The notes under the pieces: model-generated
Told to the model about the DNA's origin: nothing
Seen by the model: only the letters and a program-made list of their open reading frames with translations
Databases searched by the model: none
Part shown: in pieces, positions 8,311 to 17,293 of the stretch
Numbering within the stretch: the first letter of the stretch is position 1
How the letters are laid out: the number at the start of each line of letters is the position of its first letter
Source of the DNA: Dysgonamonadaceae bacterium
GTDB lineage: Bacteria > Bacteroidota > Bacteroidia > Bacteroidales > Azobacteroidaceae
Length of the DNA: 44,387 nt
Assembly (NCBI GenBank): GCA_031253625.1
Contig: JAIRVZ010000106.1
Location: 1-44,387 of the forward strand
Direction of reading: 5' to 3'
Translations under genes and position numbers: made by a program

Positions 8311-8985
8311 TTATATTCCAAATTTTCTTGGACAGATTGTCCTGCATTTATTACAATTAACGATATCAAATCCTCTGTCATTGGTTCCATAAGTATTGGG
8401 TCTGCATAATTTCTGATTAGCTGTTTGGCTGTCCAACGCTTTTGCAGGACAATTATCCAAACATAAACGGCAATTTGCCAAACACAATTCTTCCGACAAA
8501 GAGTCGGATTTCAAATCTAAATTTGTCAGGATGGCGCCCACTGTTAAGAAATTACCATATTGCCGATTGATGAGAAGCGTGTTTTTTCCTAAGCTGCCTA
8601 ATCCGGCTAATACCGCTGCATGACGCATAGATAAAAGTCCTTTTCCTTTAAGGTTATCTTTTTCCCAGTATTCATACGGGCTGTCGCAAGGTAATGGAAC
8701 AGTTATGCAACCCAATTGCTCTATCGTGATTGAGGCTTCGTAAGTAATTTTATCTACTGTATCTTTACCCAAGTTATTGGCATGGCAATAAATAATTCTT
8801 GGATTAACGTAGGCAAGACCTTTTGGCAACCTTTTGGCAAATACGATTACCGACTTGCAATCTTTATATATATCTAAAGGATGAAAGCCGGCCGGTGTAT
8901 TCGAAAACCGGTCAATGTTAGCTATTCCGCACAAATCTGCTCCTGCGTCAAAAATGATTTGTTTTACTTTTTCTTCGATTGTCAT
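8311..8985 (-). CDS. QueG-like double 4Fe-4S protein
   Basis: 224 residues from the chosen ATG at 8985. It resembles a shortened epoxyqueuosine reductase/DUF1730-type protein: an N-terminal half with DLCGIANIDRF and the GLGSLGKNTLLIN motif, then two cysteine clusters (CLANCRLCLDNCPAKAL and CNKCRTICPRKF) for 4Fe-4S binding. True QueG is longer and ends in a HEAT-like region that is missing here, so the queuosine role is uncertain. An upstream in-frame ATG at 9036 is rejected because it overlaps the -7 box (9041-9034) that drives the gene. Confidence 0.7.
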   Translation of the reverse strand: MTIEEKVKQIIFDAGADLCGIANIDRFSNTPAGFHPLDIYKDCKSVIVFAKRLPKGLAYVNPRIIYCHANNLGKDTVDKITYEASITIEQLGCITVPLPCDSPYEYWEKDNLKGKGLLSMRHAAVLAGLGSLGKNTLLINRQYGNFLTVGAILTNLDLKSDSLSEELCLANCRLCLDNCPAKALDSQTANQKLCRPNTYGTNDRGFDIVNCNKCRTICPRKFGI

Positions 8986-9033
8986 TGCTTCTGTTTCTTG
9001 CTTATTATTTTCTACAATTCCTATTATAATATA

Positions 9034-9041
9034 CAAAGATA
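9034..9041 (-). promoter_or_regulatory. -7 box of the QueG-like/GNAT pair (TATCTTTG)
   Basis: Minus-strand TATCTTTG, a TAnnTTTG match about 49 nt before the start at 8985. It is back to back with a plus-strand -7 box at 9055-9062. Confidence 0.6.
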
Positions 9042-9054
9042 CAATTATAATATT

Positions 9055-9062
9055 TATTTTTG
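9055..9062 (+). promoter_or_regulatory. -7 box of the phosphopantetheinyl transferase gene (TATTTTTG)
   Basis: TATTTTTG ends 5 nt before the ATG at 9068. Transcription should start at or next to the start codon, so the mRNA may be leaderless. Confidence 0.5.
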
Positions 9063-9067
9063 CAACT

Positions 9068-9721
9068 ATGTTTCGACTTCAAACTACTCCGGAATCCATT
9101 ATTTGGGCTGTTCGTGAAATTCGCGAATCGGTTGATGATTTGTTAAATTTATTGCAAAAAAAAGAACTCTATCTTCCTTATCTTTCTCAAATAACGTCGG
9201 AGAGCAGAAAAAAAGAATGGCTCACAGTCAGGGTTTTACTAAGAGAAATGTTGGGTGAAGAAAAGGAAATCCTTTACACTTCTTCCGGAAAACCTTACCT
9301 ATCCGATAATACTTATCAAATCAGTATCAGCCACACCAAGGGTTTTGTGGCGGTTTCCTTACATCCTGAAATGAAAATAGGGATTGATATTGAGCATATT
9401 TCTCCGCGCATACATAAAATTCGTTCGCGATTTATGAACGAAAATGAAGAGATGAATTTGAACAAAGAGCACGAAGAAACACACTTACTTCTTCATTGGT
9501 CAGCGAAAGAAAGTATATTCAAGATGTTGGGTGAACAAGATGTTGATTTCAAAACAGATTTACATATAAATCCTTTTCATCCTGTTTTGAACGATTTATC
9601 CCGTTTTTCTGCTTATGAAACCAAAACGGAGCAACAACATAGGTTTGCAGGTTATTATTTGGCAAATTCTCTTTATGTGTTAACTGTTGTTTACTACCTT
9701 TGCGCCACTATTCCAAAGTGA
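9068..9721 (+). CDS. 4'-phosphopantetheinyl transferase superfamily protein
   Basis: 217 residues, the size of Sfp/HetI-type enzymes that move phosphopantetheine from CoA to a carrier-protein serine. Motifs: ISISHTKGFVAVSL (substrate-binding His), KIGIDIEHI (Mg-binding GIDIE) and HWSAKESIFKML (WxxKES). The frame extends upstream to 8915, but that part crosses the divergent promoter, so the ATG at 9068 (MFRLQTTPES) is chosen. There is no polyketide or non-ribosomal peptide gene nearby; it may serve the fatty-acid carrier protein. Confidence 0.85.
   Translation: MFRLQTTPESIIWAVREIRESVDDLLNLLQKKELYLPYLSQITSESRKKEWLTVRVLLREMLGEEKEILYTSSGKPYLSDNTYQISISHTKGFVAVSLHPEMKIGIDIEHISPRIHKIRSRFMNENEEMNLNKEHEETHLLLHWSAKESIFKMLGEQDVDFKTDLHINPFHPVLNDLSRFSAYETKTEQQHRFAGYYLANSLYVLTVVYYLCATIPK
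9695..9702 (+). promoter_or_regulatory. -7 box of the TonB receptor gene (TACCTTTG)
   Basis: TACCTTTG lies inside the last codons of the phosphopantetheinyl transferase gene, 45 nt before the receptor ATG at 9748. Confidence 0.55.
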
Positions 9722-9747
9722 GAGTGGAAACTTAAGTGTCGTTGTAA

Positions 9748-11802
9748 ATGAAAAAAAACTTCAAGCAAAAACAAGCCTATCGTTTCAAACGATTTGCCCG
9801 CAAAGCATACAGTGCCTTTAACAGTATGCACAGAGTGGTCAACATCGGAGTCGTTACCGGCTGTGTATTGACAATGGTTCACACAACCGAAACATCGGCT
9901 CAAAGACAAACGGATGTTAATCGCGATTCGATTCCAGAACAGGCCTTAAAAGAGTTGATTGTAACGGGTTCTAAAGCCGAATTAACGCTGAATCAAATGG
10001 CAAAAATTGTTACGGTTATCATGAGAGACGAGATTGCGCGACAGCCGGTACAGAGTGTACAAGATTTACTGAAAAACATCGTTGGTTTAGATGTTCGCCA
10101 ACGAGGACCCAATGGGGTTTTAGCAGGCATCTCAGTGCGTGGCGGCACTTTCGAACAAACAGCCATTCTTCTCAATGGAGCTAATCTTACCAATCCGCAA
10201 ACAGCACACTACTCTTTAGACATTCCGGTCAATCTTTCAGACATCGAACGCATCGAAATTATTCAGGGACCTACTTCCTTATTGTATGGAGCAGGAGCTT
10301 TTTCGGGAGGAATCAATATTGTTACAAAAAAAGATTCTGAAACAGGAATTTACATGAGTGTAGAAGGAGGAATGTACGAACTTTTCGGTGCGGAATCTCG
10401 TGTTTCTCTTGAAAAAAAATCTTCCAATCACAGTTTTTCCGCCAGATATAATTCTTCGGGCGGATATATCGACAACAGTGATTACAAAATTTTCAATGCG
10501 CTGTGGCAAAGTAGTTTTCGAGTAGATGATTCCAAACTGGATTTTTTGTTTGGAGTAAATAATAAAGAATACGGAGCCAATACTTTTTATTCTCCTGCTT
10601 ATGCCAATCAATTCGACGATACCCGGTCGCTTTTTGCTACGATAAAAGGAGAAACAGGCAAACAATTAAAATTTACTCCGCAATTGTACTGGAAACGTCA
10701 TTATGACGAATTTCATCTTTTTCGTCCGAATACACCCAATATTCCCGAATGGTACAAACAGCCCAATTTTCATCGTTCGGATGTTTTCGGATTTAGTCTG
10801 AATAGTCAATACAAATGGGCAGGCGGTATAAGCAATTTCGGTGGAGAACTTCGCAACGAAGGAATTTATAGCAGTGTTTTAGGAAAACTGCTCGAACAAC
10901 CCATCGGAAACTATTTATATTCCGACAATCGCACAAATATAAGTTACTTTCTGGAACATACTTATTTGCACAAAGGTTTTACGGCAAGCGCAAGTATATT
11001 AGCTAATTACAACAGTGCTTTCAAAGATGAATTTGATTTTTTCCCGAATATCAATTCATCTTATTGGGTGAATAACTCATGGAAAATTTTTGCCTCTTGG
11101 AACAATGCTATTCGAATGCCGACCTTCACTGACCTATATTATAAAGGAGCGACTCACAAAGGAAATTCGGACGTAAAACCGGAAAAATCGGAAGCATTTG
11201 AATTAGGAATACGTCATGCAAACCGCCCTTGGTTCGGCGTAGTCTCTGACTACGTCGTTACTGTTACCGGATTTTATATGAAAGGAAAAAACTTAATCGA
11301 CTGGGTAAAAGAAAATCCGGAAGATTTATGGGAATCACGCAATTTAACGAATTTAGATAAAGTCGGATTTGAAATCAACTCGTCTATTTTGTTCAAAGAA
11401 TTGATTCCGCAACTATCTGCAACTCGTTTGGATGTAGGTTATATGTATATGAATCAAAGCAAAAATGCCGGCAATTTAATTTCCAATTATGTGTTAGATT
11501 ACTTAAGACATCATTTGACAATCGGCTTATATCAACCTATTTACAAGAATTTGAGTGTCGATTTTCGCTTTCGCTGGCAAGACCGACAAGGAACTTACAC
11601 GCATTACGAAAACTCGAAACCAGCATCCGAAAGAAACTATAAACCGTTCGGAATTTTAGATGTGAAACTGAATTTGGAAAAAAGCAATTTCAAAATATAT
11701 GCCTCAATCAATAACGTATTTGATACCCATTATTTTGATTTAGGAAACGTTCCACAACCCGGGTTTTGGCTTTGGGGTGGAGTTAGTTGGACATTGAAAT
11801 AA
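9748..11802 (+). CDS. TonB-dependent outer-membrane receptor
   Basis: 684 residues. It has an extended basic N-terminus (KKNFKQKQAYRFKRFARKAY) before a hydrophobic signal ending near ETSAQ, a plug domain at about 70-190 (VQDLLKNIVGLDVRQRG, then GISVRGGTFEQTAILLNG, then IERIEIIQGPTSLLYGAGAFSGGIN), and a 22-strand-type barrel ending in an aromatic-rich strand (WLWGGVSWTLK). The size and extended signal fit small-ligand receptors of the BtuB/iron-complex type, which I recall from Bacteroides; the substrate is not shown. A dispersed hairpin lies in frame at 11238-11254 (SDYVV region). Confidence 0.85.
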   Translation: MKKNFKQKQAYRFKRFARKAYSAFNSMHRVVNIGVVTGCVLTMVHTTETSAQRQTDVNRDSIPEQALKELIVTGSKAELTLNQMAKIVTVIMRDEIARQPVQSVQDLLKNIVGLDVRQRGPNGVLAGISVRGGTFEQTAILLNGANLTNPQTAHYSLDIPVNLSDIERIEIIQGPTSLLYGAGAFSGGINIVTKKDSETGIYMSVEGGMYELFGAESRVSLEKKSSNHSFSARYNSSGGYIDNSDYKIFNALWQSSFRVDDSKLDFLFGVNNKEYGANTFYSPAYANQFDDTRSLFATIKGETGKQLKFTPQLYWKRHYDEFHLFRPNTPNIPEWYKQPNFHRSDVFGFSLNSQYKWAGGISNFGGELRNEGIYSSVLGKLLEQPIGNYLYSDNRTNISYFLEHTYLHKGFTASASILANYNSAFKDEFDFFPNINSSYWVNNSWKIFASWNNAIRMPTFTDLYYKGATHKGNSDVKPEKSEAFELGIRHANRPWFGVVSDYVVTVTGFYMKGKNLIDWVKENPEDLWESRNLTNLDKVGFEINSSILFKELIPQLSATRLDVGYMYMNQSKNAGNLISNYVLDYLRHHLTIGLYQPIYKNLSVDFRFRWQDRQGTYTHYENSKPASERNYKPFGILDVKLNLEKSNFKIYASINNVFDTHYFDLGNVPQPGFWLWGGVSWTLK
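11238..11254. repeat. Short palindrome inside the TonB receptor gene
   Basis: CGTAGTC-tct-GACTACG forms a perfect 7-bp stem. It codes for part of FGVVSDYVV between two barrel strands. It looks like the core of a dispersed repeat, but only one copy is seen in the window. Confidence 0.35.
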
Positions 11803-11821
11803 ATGAGGCAGATAAAATTTC

Positions 11822-11842
11822 AAGATCACAATTTGTGATCTT
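11822..11842. terminator. Palindrome after the TonB receptor gene
   Basis: AAGATCAC-aattt-GTGATCTT, a perfect 8-bp stem 20 nt after the receptor stop codon. No strong T-tract follows, so it could be a weak terminator or a dispersed palindrome. The next gene has its own -7 box. Confidence 0.4.
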
Positions 11843-11911
11843 AAACGACAGTAAATAGAACTTTTTAGATTTGTTATACAGAATTAAAAGTCTGATATGA
11901 AATATTTTCCG

Positions 11912-11919
11912 TAACTTTG
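11912..11919 (+). promoter_or_regulatory. -7 box of the PBP1A-MutS2 pair (TAACTTTG)
   Basis: TAACTTTG lies 31 nt upstream of the ATG at 11951 and matches TAnnTTTG. Confidence 0.6.
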
Positions 11920-11950
11920 TGGTCGCTAAAAGAAAAAGATTACAAACAAA

Positions 11951-14287
11951 ATGAAATTCAACGCTAAAAAAATCATTCTGTGGTTTTGGATTATCTTTGC
12001 CACAGGAATCGTTTCCCTGTTTTTGATATTTTTCCTTATCTCTCAAGGCATAATTGGTTATGTGCCTCCTGTAGAAGATTTGGAAAATCCTATCGACAAA
12101 TATGCTTCGCAGGTAATTTCTTCAGACAATAAATTGTTGGGAACTTATAGTAGAGAAAGAGAAAACCGGATATTTGTAACTTATAACGACCTGAATCCTA
12201 ATTTAGTAAATGCACTAATTGCTACGGAAGACGAACGTTATCGCGACCATTCGGGAGTTGATTTTTATGCATTGGGTAGGGTTTTTATTAAAACCGGTAT
12301 TTTCGGGGAAGAAGGTGCAGGTGGAGGAAGTACCATCACTCAACAATTGGCCAAGCTATTGTGGTCGCCCAAATCAAACAGTTTTTTAGACAGAGCGATG
12401 AAAAAACCCATCGAATGGGTGATTGCTGTAAAATTGGAACGATATTATACCAAAGAAGAAATTGTGAATTTGTATCTTAACAAGTTCGATTTTCTACACA
12501 ATGCCGTAGGTATTCAATCGGCTGCATGGGTTTATTTCGGGAAAACTCCCAAAACTTTATCCACAGAAGAATCGGCAGTTTTGATTGGAATGTGCAAAAA
12601 TCCATCTCTTTTTAACCCGATAAGAAGACCGGAATTGACCAAAGGACGCAGAAATGAAGTGCTTAATTTGATGTGTAGAAATGGGTATATTACTGTCGAT
12701 GAACGCGATTCGCTGAAAGCATTACCTCTTGTATTGACTTACAATAAAGTTGACCACAAAGATGGATTGGCTCCTTACTTCCGTGAATTTCTTCGTTTAC
12801 TGATGACTGCCAAAGAGCCAAACAAAAATGATTATTCTTTGGCTCAAAAACAAAAATTCGCTGAAGATTCTTTGGCATGGCTTAACAATCCTTTATACGG
12901 TTGGTGTAACAAAAATAAAAAAGCCAACGGTGATAATTATAACCTTCATATCGATGGTTTAAGAATTTATACAACCGTTGATTCTCGTATGCAGACTTAT
13001 GCCGAAGAAGCAATAAAAGAGCATGTCGGATTGGATTTGCAAGATCGTTTCTTTAAGGAGAAAAAAGGTCGGTCGTATGCTCCATTTTCCAGAGATATGA
13101 AAACGAACGATATAGAAGGAATTATAAACCGGGCAATGAAACAGTCAGACCGTTACAAAAGACTGAAAAAAGAAGGGTTGAGCGAAAATAAGATCAGAGA
13201 GAATTTCGATATGCCTGCTGATATGACTCTTTTCTCATGGCATGGATTGAAAGACACAACGATGACTCCGTGGGATTCTATCAAATATATGAAATCTTTT
13301 CTACGTTCGGGAATGATGTCGATGGAAGTCCCTACCGGTCATGTTAAAGCTTATGTGGGCGGAGTAGATTTCCAGTATTTTCAATACGATATGGTAAATA
13401 CGGGACGTCGTCAGGTTGGATCTACCATCAAGCCTTTTCTTTATTCTTTAGCGATGCAAGACGGTATGACTCCTTGCGACCAAATGATGCATGTACAGCC
13501 GTATTTAGATGCGGGACCCGGACAAGCTCCTTGGGAACCAAAGAATCCGGGGGGCAAGCGAATCGGAGAAATGGTTACGATCAAATGGGGACTTCAAGTT
13601 TCGAGTAACTGGATTACGGCTAATATTATGAGCCGGGTGAGTCCGGTTGCATTTGTCAAGTTGTTACGCTCTTACGGATTAAAAGGAGACATAGATCCGG
13701 TTGTTTCGCTTTGTTTGGGTACTTGCGATGTTTCGATAGCCGAAATGGTAAGCGGATATTCTGCATTTGCCAATCGAGGCGTTCGGATGGAGCCTGTATA
13801 TGTAACTCGTATAGAAGATAAAGAAGGTAATACCATCGCATCGTTTTCTCCCCAAATATACGATGTGATAAATGAAGAAACTGCTTTCAAAATGCTGGAT
13901 ATGTTGCGAGGTGTTGTCGATGGCGGTACTGCCGGACGCTTGCGTGTCCGTTACGGTATAACTGCTCAAATGGGGGGAAAAACAGGAACCACACAAAATC
14001 ATTCCGATGGATGGTTTATGTGTTTCACGCCCACGCTGGTTAGTGGTGTTTGGGTTGGAGGAGAAGACCGTTCGATTCACTTCGATGGCATGAATAACGG
14101 ACAGGCGGCCGAAATGGCACTTCCGGTTTATGGTCTTTTTATACAAAAAGTATATGCAGAACCTTCTTTAGGTTATTTTCAATCCGAACGATTTGAGGTA
14201 TCTAAGGAATATCAGAATCCATGTAAGAATGCTGTGGTTTTGCCTTATCACTCCACTCCGGTAGGAATTGATGACGTATTTGAGTAA
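11951..14287 (+). CDS. Class A penicillin-binding protein 1A
   Basis: 778 residues; a bifunctional peptidoglycan glycosyltransferase/transpeptidase anchored by one N-terminal helix (about 7-31). The GT51 domain shows EDERYRDHSGVD with the catalytic Glu (about residue 92), GGGSTITQQLAK and the NLYLNKFDF region. The transpeptidase domain shows the nucleophile motif STIK (491-494), SSN and KTGT (677-680). Length and motif order are normal. MutS2 begins 2 nt after the stop, so the two genes are probably co-transcribed. Confidence 0.95.
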   Translation: MKFNAKKIILWFWIIFATGIVSLFLIFFLISQGIIGYVPPVEDLENPIDKYASQVISSDNKLLGTYSRERENRIFVTYNDLNPNLVNALIATEDERYRDHSGVDFYALGRVFIKTGIFGEEGAGGGSTITQQLAKLLWSPKSNSFLDRAMKKPIEWVIAVKLERYYTKEEIVNLYLNKFDFLHNAVGIQSAAWVYFGKTPKTLSTEESAVLIGMCKNPSLFNPIRRPELTKGRRNEVLNLMCRNGYITVDERDSLKALPLVLTYNKVDHKDGLAPYFREFLRLLMTAKEPNKNDYSLAQKQKFAEDSLAWLNNPLYGWCNKNKKANGDNYNLHIDGLRIYTTVDSRMQTYAEEAIKEHVGLDLQDRFFKEKKGRSYAPFSRDMKTNDIEGIINRAMKQSDRYKRLKKEGLSENKIRENFDMPADMTLFSWHGLKDTTMTPWDSIKYMKSFLRSGMMSMEVPTGHVKAYVGGVDFQYFQYDMVNTGRRQVGSTIKPFLYSLAMQDGMTPCDQMMHVQPYLDAGPGQAPWEPKNPGGKRIGEMVTIKWGLQVSSNWITANIMSRVSPVAFVKLLRSYGLKGDIDPVVSLCLGTCDVSIAEMVSGYSAFANRGVRMEPVYVTRIEDKEGNTIASFSPQIYDVINEETAFKMLDMLRGVVDGGTAGRLRVRYGITAQMGGKTGTTQNHSDGWFMCFTPTLVSGVWVGGEDRSIHFDGMNNGQAAEMALPVYGLFIQKVYAEPSLGYFQSERFEVSKEYQNPCKNAVVLPYHSTPVGIDDVFE

Positions 14288-14289
14288 CG

Positions 14290-16854
14290 ATGATTTATCC
14301 CGAAAATTTCGAACAAAAAATAGGTTTCGATAAAATAAGGCAGTTGGTTGAGTCCAAGTGCCTTTGTGCTTTAGGCGTGGAGAAAACCGAAAATATGTCT
14401 TTTTCAGACAATTATGAGTTGGTTGAAAAACAACTTCACCAAACCGAAGAATTCATAAAAATTATTCAGGAAGAAGACAATTTTCCTTCAAACCATTTTT
14501 TTGATGTACGCGATTCACTGAAAAAAATACGAATCGAAGGGACTTATCTCATCGAACGAGAATTATTCGATATTCGTCGTTCTTTGCAAACCATCAACGA
14601 AATCGTACATTTTTTTCGGCTCAAGGAAGAAGACGGAAACCTTTATTCGTATTTGAGCGAGTTAGCCGAACCGGTTTGCGATTTTCCTCGCTTAACAAAA
14701 CAAATCGACCTGATTTTAGATAAATTCGGAAGAATTAAAGACAATGCTTCATCTGAGTTGTCGCGCATCCGCACGGAACTAAACCGTACCATGGGAAGTA
14801 TTTCCAAAACACTTCAAAGTATTTTACGTTCGGCTCAATCCGAAGGTTTGGTTGATAAAGACGTATCGCCCACCATGCGCGACGGCCGCTTGGTAATCCC
14901 GATTGCACCGGCTCTAAAACGCAAACTGAAAGGGATTGTGCACGACGAATCGGCTAGCGGAAAAACCGTTTTCATTGAACCGGCCGAAGTGGTTGAAGCC
15001 AATAACCGCGTGCGAGAATTAGAAAGCGAAGAAAAACGCGAAATTGTGCGAATACTGACAGCATTTACGGATTCAATCCGCCCCGAAATTCCTGAAATAC
15101 TTAATTCGTACAACTTTTTAGCCGAAATTGATTTCATCCGCGCAAAAGCGATTTTCTCTATCGACATCCGCGCGATTTTACCTGTATTTGAAGATAAACA
15201 ACAAATTGATTGGGTTCACGCAATACATCCGTTGCTCTTTCTTTCTTTGCGAAAACAAAATAAACAGGTTGTACCTTTAGATATTGAGTTAAATTCTATA
15301 ATCCATTCCCGTAGGGAATATAGCTCGGTAGAAGAAAATAACAACACCACCCTAAACAGCGTGCCGTCAGGTACGCAACCTTGCGAAGCACGAATCCTCT
15401 TAATCTCCGGCCCCAATGCCGGTGGAAAATCTGTCTGCTTGAAAACAGTAGGATTGCTACAATATATGTTGCAATGCGGCATGCTAATCCCTTTGCGTGA
15501 AAATTCAAGAACAGGAATTTTCAAAGATATTTTTATTGATATTGGCGATGAGCAATCAATCGAAAATGATTTGAGTACTTACAGTTCGCATCTCACGAAC
15601 ATGAAGTTTTTTGTCAGGAATTGTACTCCAAACTCATTGATTCTAATTGATGAATTCGGCGGAGGAACTGAACCACAAATAGGCGGAGCCATCGCAGAAT
15701 CACTCCTCGAACGTTTCAACCGGAAAAAATGCTTTGGCGTTATCACAACCCACTATCAAAATTTAAAACATTATGCCGAAGAGCACGAAGGTGTTGTGAA
15801 TGGTGCCATGCTGTATGACCGGCACGAAATGCAACCGCTATTCAAACTTTCAATCGGAAATCCGGGAAGTTCATTTGCTATAGAAATTGCCCACAAAATC
15901 GGATTACCCGAAGATGTCATCGCTGATGCCTCCACCATCGTGGGACAAGACTACATCAACATGGACAAATATCTTCAAGATATTGTTCGCGATAAACGTT
16001 ATTGGGAATCGAAAAGGCAAAATATCCGCCAACAAGAAAAACGACTGGAAGAACTGACCGCTCGCTATGATACCGATTTGCAAAAAATCAATGCTGAACG
16101 CAAAGATATTCTTGCCAAAGCCAAATCTGATGCCGAACATATTTTGGCAGAAACAAATGCTCGCATCGAAAATGTAATCAGAGAGATTCGCGAGGCTCAA
16201 GCAGAAAAGGAGAAAACAAAATCTATCCGCAAATCGTTGGATGAGTTCAAAGAAGACATACTTTCTACCAAAGAAACCGACGAAAAAATTGCGCGAAAAA
16301 TCCAAAAAATAAAAGACAAAGAAAACAAAAAGCAGAAACCAAAGCCAAACCAACCGAAAGAAGTTAAACCAATATTCAAGCCTGATGTGATTGAAACCGG
16401 TGATTTCGTAAAAATCAAAGGTCAAAACACGGCGGGCGAAGTATTGGAAGTGCAAGGTAAAAATATTGTAGTAGCCTTTGGTTCAATCAAATCCACAATC
16501 AAATCCGACCGTTTGGAAAAAGTCAGCAAAAATCAATTAAAAAAAGCAGACACTAAATATACTTTCGTAAGTGAGCAAACCTCCAGTTCGATGCACGAAA
16601 AGAAATCTCATTTTAAAACAGAAATCGACTTAAGAGGTATGCGAGCAGATGAAGCCCTCCAAGCCGTAACCTACTACATCGACGATGCGATACAATGCAA
16701 CATCGGACGAGTACGCATCTTGCATGGTACCGGAACCGGAGCTTTACGTCAAGTAGTGCGTGATTATCTATCCGGCACTCACGGCATCCACAATTACCAC
16801 GATGAAGACGTCAGATTCGGCGGCGCAGGAATAACCGTTGTAGAGTTTGAATAA
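14290..16854 (+). CDS. mutS2: Endonuclease MutS2 (Smr-domain DNA mismatch-like ATPase)
   Basis: 854 residues, somewhat longer than usual. Order: N-terminal core and clamp helices, the ABC-type ATPase with Walker A GPNAGGKS (374-381) and Walker B LILIDEFGGGTEP, a coiled-coil/KOW-like linker, and the C-terminal Smr nuclease (IDLRGMRADEALQ, then ILHGTGTGALR). MutS2 acts on branched DNA or stalled ribosomes. Just before Walker A about 30 residues (roughly 336-366) read through two small palindromes and look like an in-frame repeat insertion; relatives, from memory, go almost directly from LDIEL to RILLISGPNAGGKS. Confidence 0.93.
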   Translation: MIYPENFEQKIGFDKIRQLVESKCLCALGVEKTENMSFSDNYELVEKQLHQTEEFIKIIQEEDNFPSNHFFDVRDSLKKIRIEGTYLIERELFDIRRSLQTINEIVHFFRLKEEDGNLYSYLSELAEPVCDFPRLTKQIDLILDKFGRIKDNASSELSRIRTELNRTMGSISKTLQSILRSAQSEGLVDKDVSPTMRDGRLVIPIAPALKRKLKGIVHDESASGKTVFIEPAEVVEANNRVRELESEEKREIVRILTAFTDSIRPEIPEILNSYNFLAEIDFIRAKAIFSIDIRAILPVFEDKQQIDWVHAIHPLLFLSLRKQNKQVVPLDIELNSIIHSRREYSSVEENNNTTLNSVPSGTQPCEARILLISGPNAGGKSVCLKTVGLLQYMLQCGMLIPLRENSRTGIFKDIFIDIGDEQSIENDLSTYSSHLTNMKFFVRNCTPNSLILIDEFGGGTEPQIGGAIAESLLERFNRKKCFGVITTHYQNLKHYAEEHEGVVNGAMLYDRHEMQPLFKLSIGNPGSSFAIEIAHKIGLPEDVIADASTIVGQDYINMDKYLQDIVRDKRYWESKRQNIRQQEKRLEELTARYDTDLQKINAERKDILAKAKSDAEHILAETNARIENVIREIREAQAEKEKTKSIRKSLDEFKEDILSTKETDEKIARKIQKIKDKENKKQKPKPNQPKEVKPIFKPDVIETGDFVKIKGQNTAGEVLEVQGKNIVVAFGSIKSTIKSDRLEKVSKNQLKKADTKYTFVSEQTSSSMHEKKSHFKTEIDLRGMRADEALQAVTYYIDDAIQCNIGRVRILHGTGTGALRQVVRDYLSGTHGIHNYHDEDVRFGGAGITVVEFE
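15305..15376. repeat. Repeat pair inserted in frame in mutS2
   Basis: Two hairpins lie close together: ATTCCC-gta-GGGAAT (15305-15319) and GCGTGCC-gtca-GGTACGC (15359-15376). Between them runs sequence such as TATAGCTCGGTAGAA that resembles dispersed Bacteroidales repeats from memory. The frame stays open across both. Confidence 0.55.
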
Positions 16855-16867
16855 ATAATTATAAAAA

Positions 16868-16881
16868 TAGTTGTATAACTA
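16868..16881. promoter_or_regulatory. Candidate BlaI-type operator
   Basis: TAGTT-GTAT-AACTA is a dyad with 5-bp arms, 12 nt before the -7 box of the BlaI-like gene; a second TAGTTATA half-like site lies at 16888-16895. BlaI/MecI repressors bind dyads near their own promoters, so autoregulation is likely but inferred. Confidence 0.4.
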
Positions 16882-16893
16882 AAAATATAGTTA

Positions 16894-16901
16894 TATATTT
16901 G
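16894..16901 (+). promoter_or_regulatory. -7 box of the BlaI-like gene (TATATTTG)
   Basis: TATATTTG ends 4 nt before the ATG at 16906, implying a leaderless or nearly leaderless mRNA. Confidence 0.55.
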
Positions 16902-16905
16902 CGCC

Positions 16906-17289
16906 ATGGAAAGTAAAGAACTAACAAAAGCAGAAGAACAAGTAATGCAATTCCTTTGGAAAATAAACAAAGGTTTTCTTAAAGACATTGTAGACCAATT
17001 TCCGATACCCAGACCCGCTTATACCACTGTATCGACGGTTATAAGAATCTTGGTAAAGAAAGGATTTATCGGCTACAATACTTATGGGAAAATCAATGAA
17101 TATTATCCATTGGTTTCTAAGAATGATTATTTCCGGAATCATGTAAAATCTATCGTTACGAATTATTTTCATGGTTCAATCCCTGAGTTTGCATCATTTT
17201 TTGCAAATGACCAATTGAAACTTTCGGAATTGGAAGAAATCAAACAAATGATTGAAGAAAAGATTAAGACAATAAAATCAAATAAATAG
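16906..17289 (+). CDS. BlaI/MecI-family transcriptional repressor
   Basis: 127 residues, normal for the family. The winged helix contains LTKAEEQVMQFLWKINKG, PRPAYTTVSTVIRILVKKGF (recognition helix) and YNTYGKINEYYPLVSK; the C-terminal helices mediate dimerisation. These repressors are cleaved or displaced when a partner M56 membrane peptidase senses a signal, and such a gene follows 4 nt downstream. A dyad upstream could be the operator. No beta-lactamase is adjacent, so the regulon may be envelope genes such as the OMP gene at 18607. Confidence 0.9.
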   Translation: MESKELTKAEEQVMQFLWKINKGFLKDIVDQFPIPRPAYTTVSTVIRILVKKGFIGYNTYGKINEYYPLVSKNDYFRNHVKSIVTNYFHGSIPEFASFFANDQLKLSELEEIKQMIEEKIKTIKSNK

Positions 17290-17293
17290 ATTT

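Noticed and set aside
8985-9036. Upstream start (ATG at 9036) for the QueG-like gene
   Set aside because: It overlaps the -7 box at 9041-9034, so the codon would not be transcribed; the ATG at 8985 gives a normal QueG-like start.
9748-11802. A cobalamin riboswitch-controlled btuB gene
   Set aside because: The receptor resembles small-ligand receptors, but the upstream gene ends only 26 nt before the start and leaves no room for a riboswitch.
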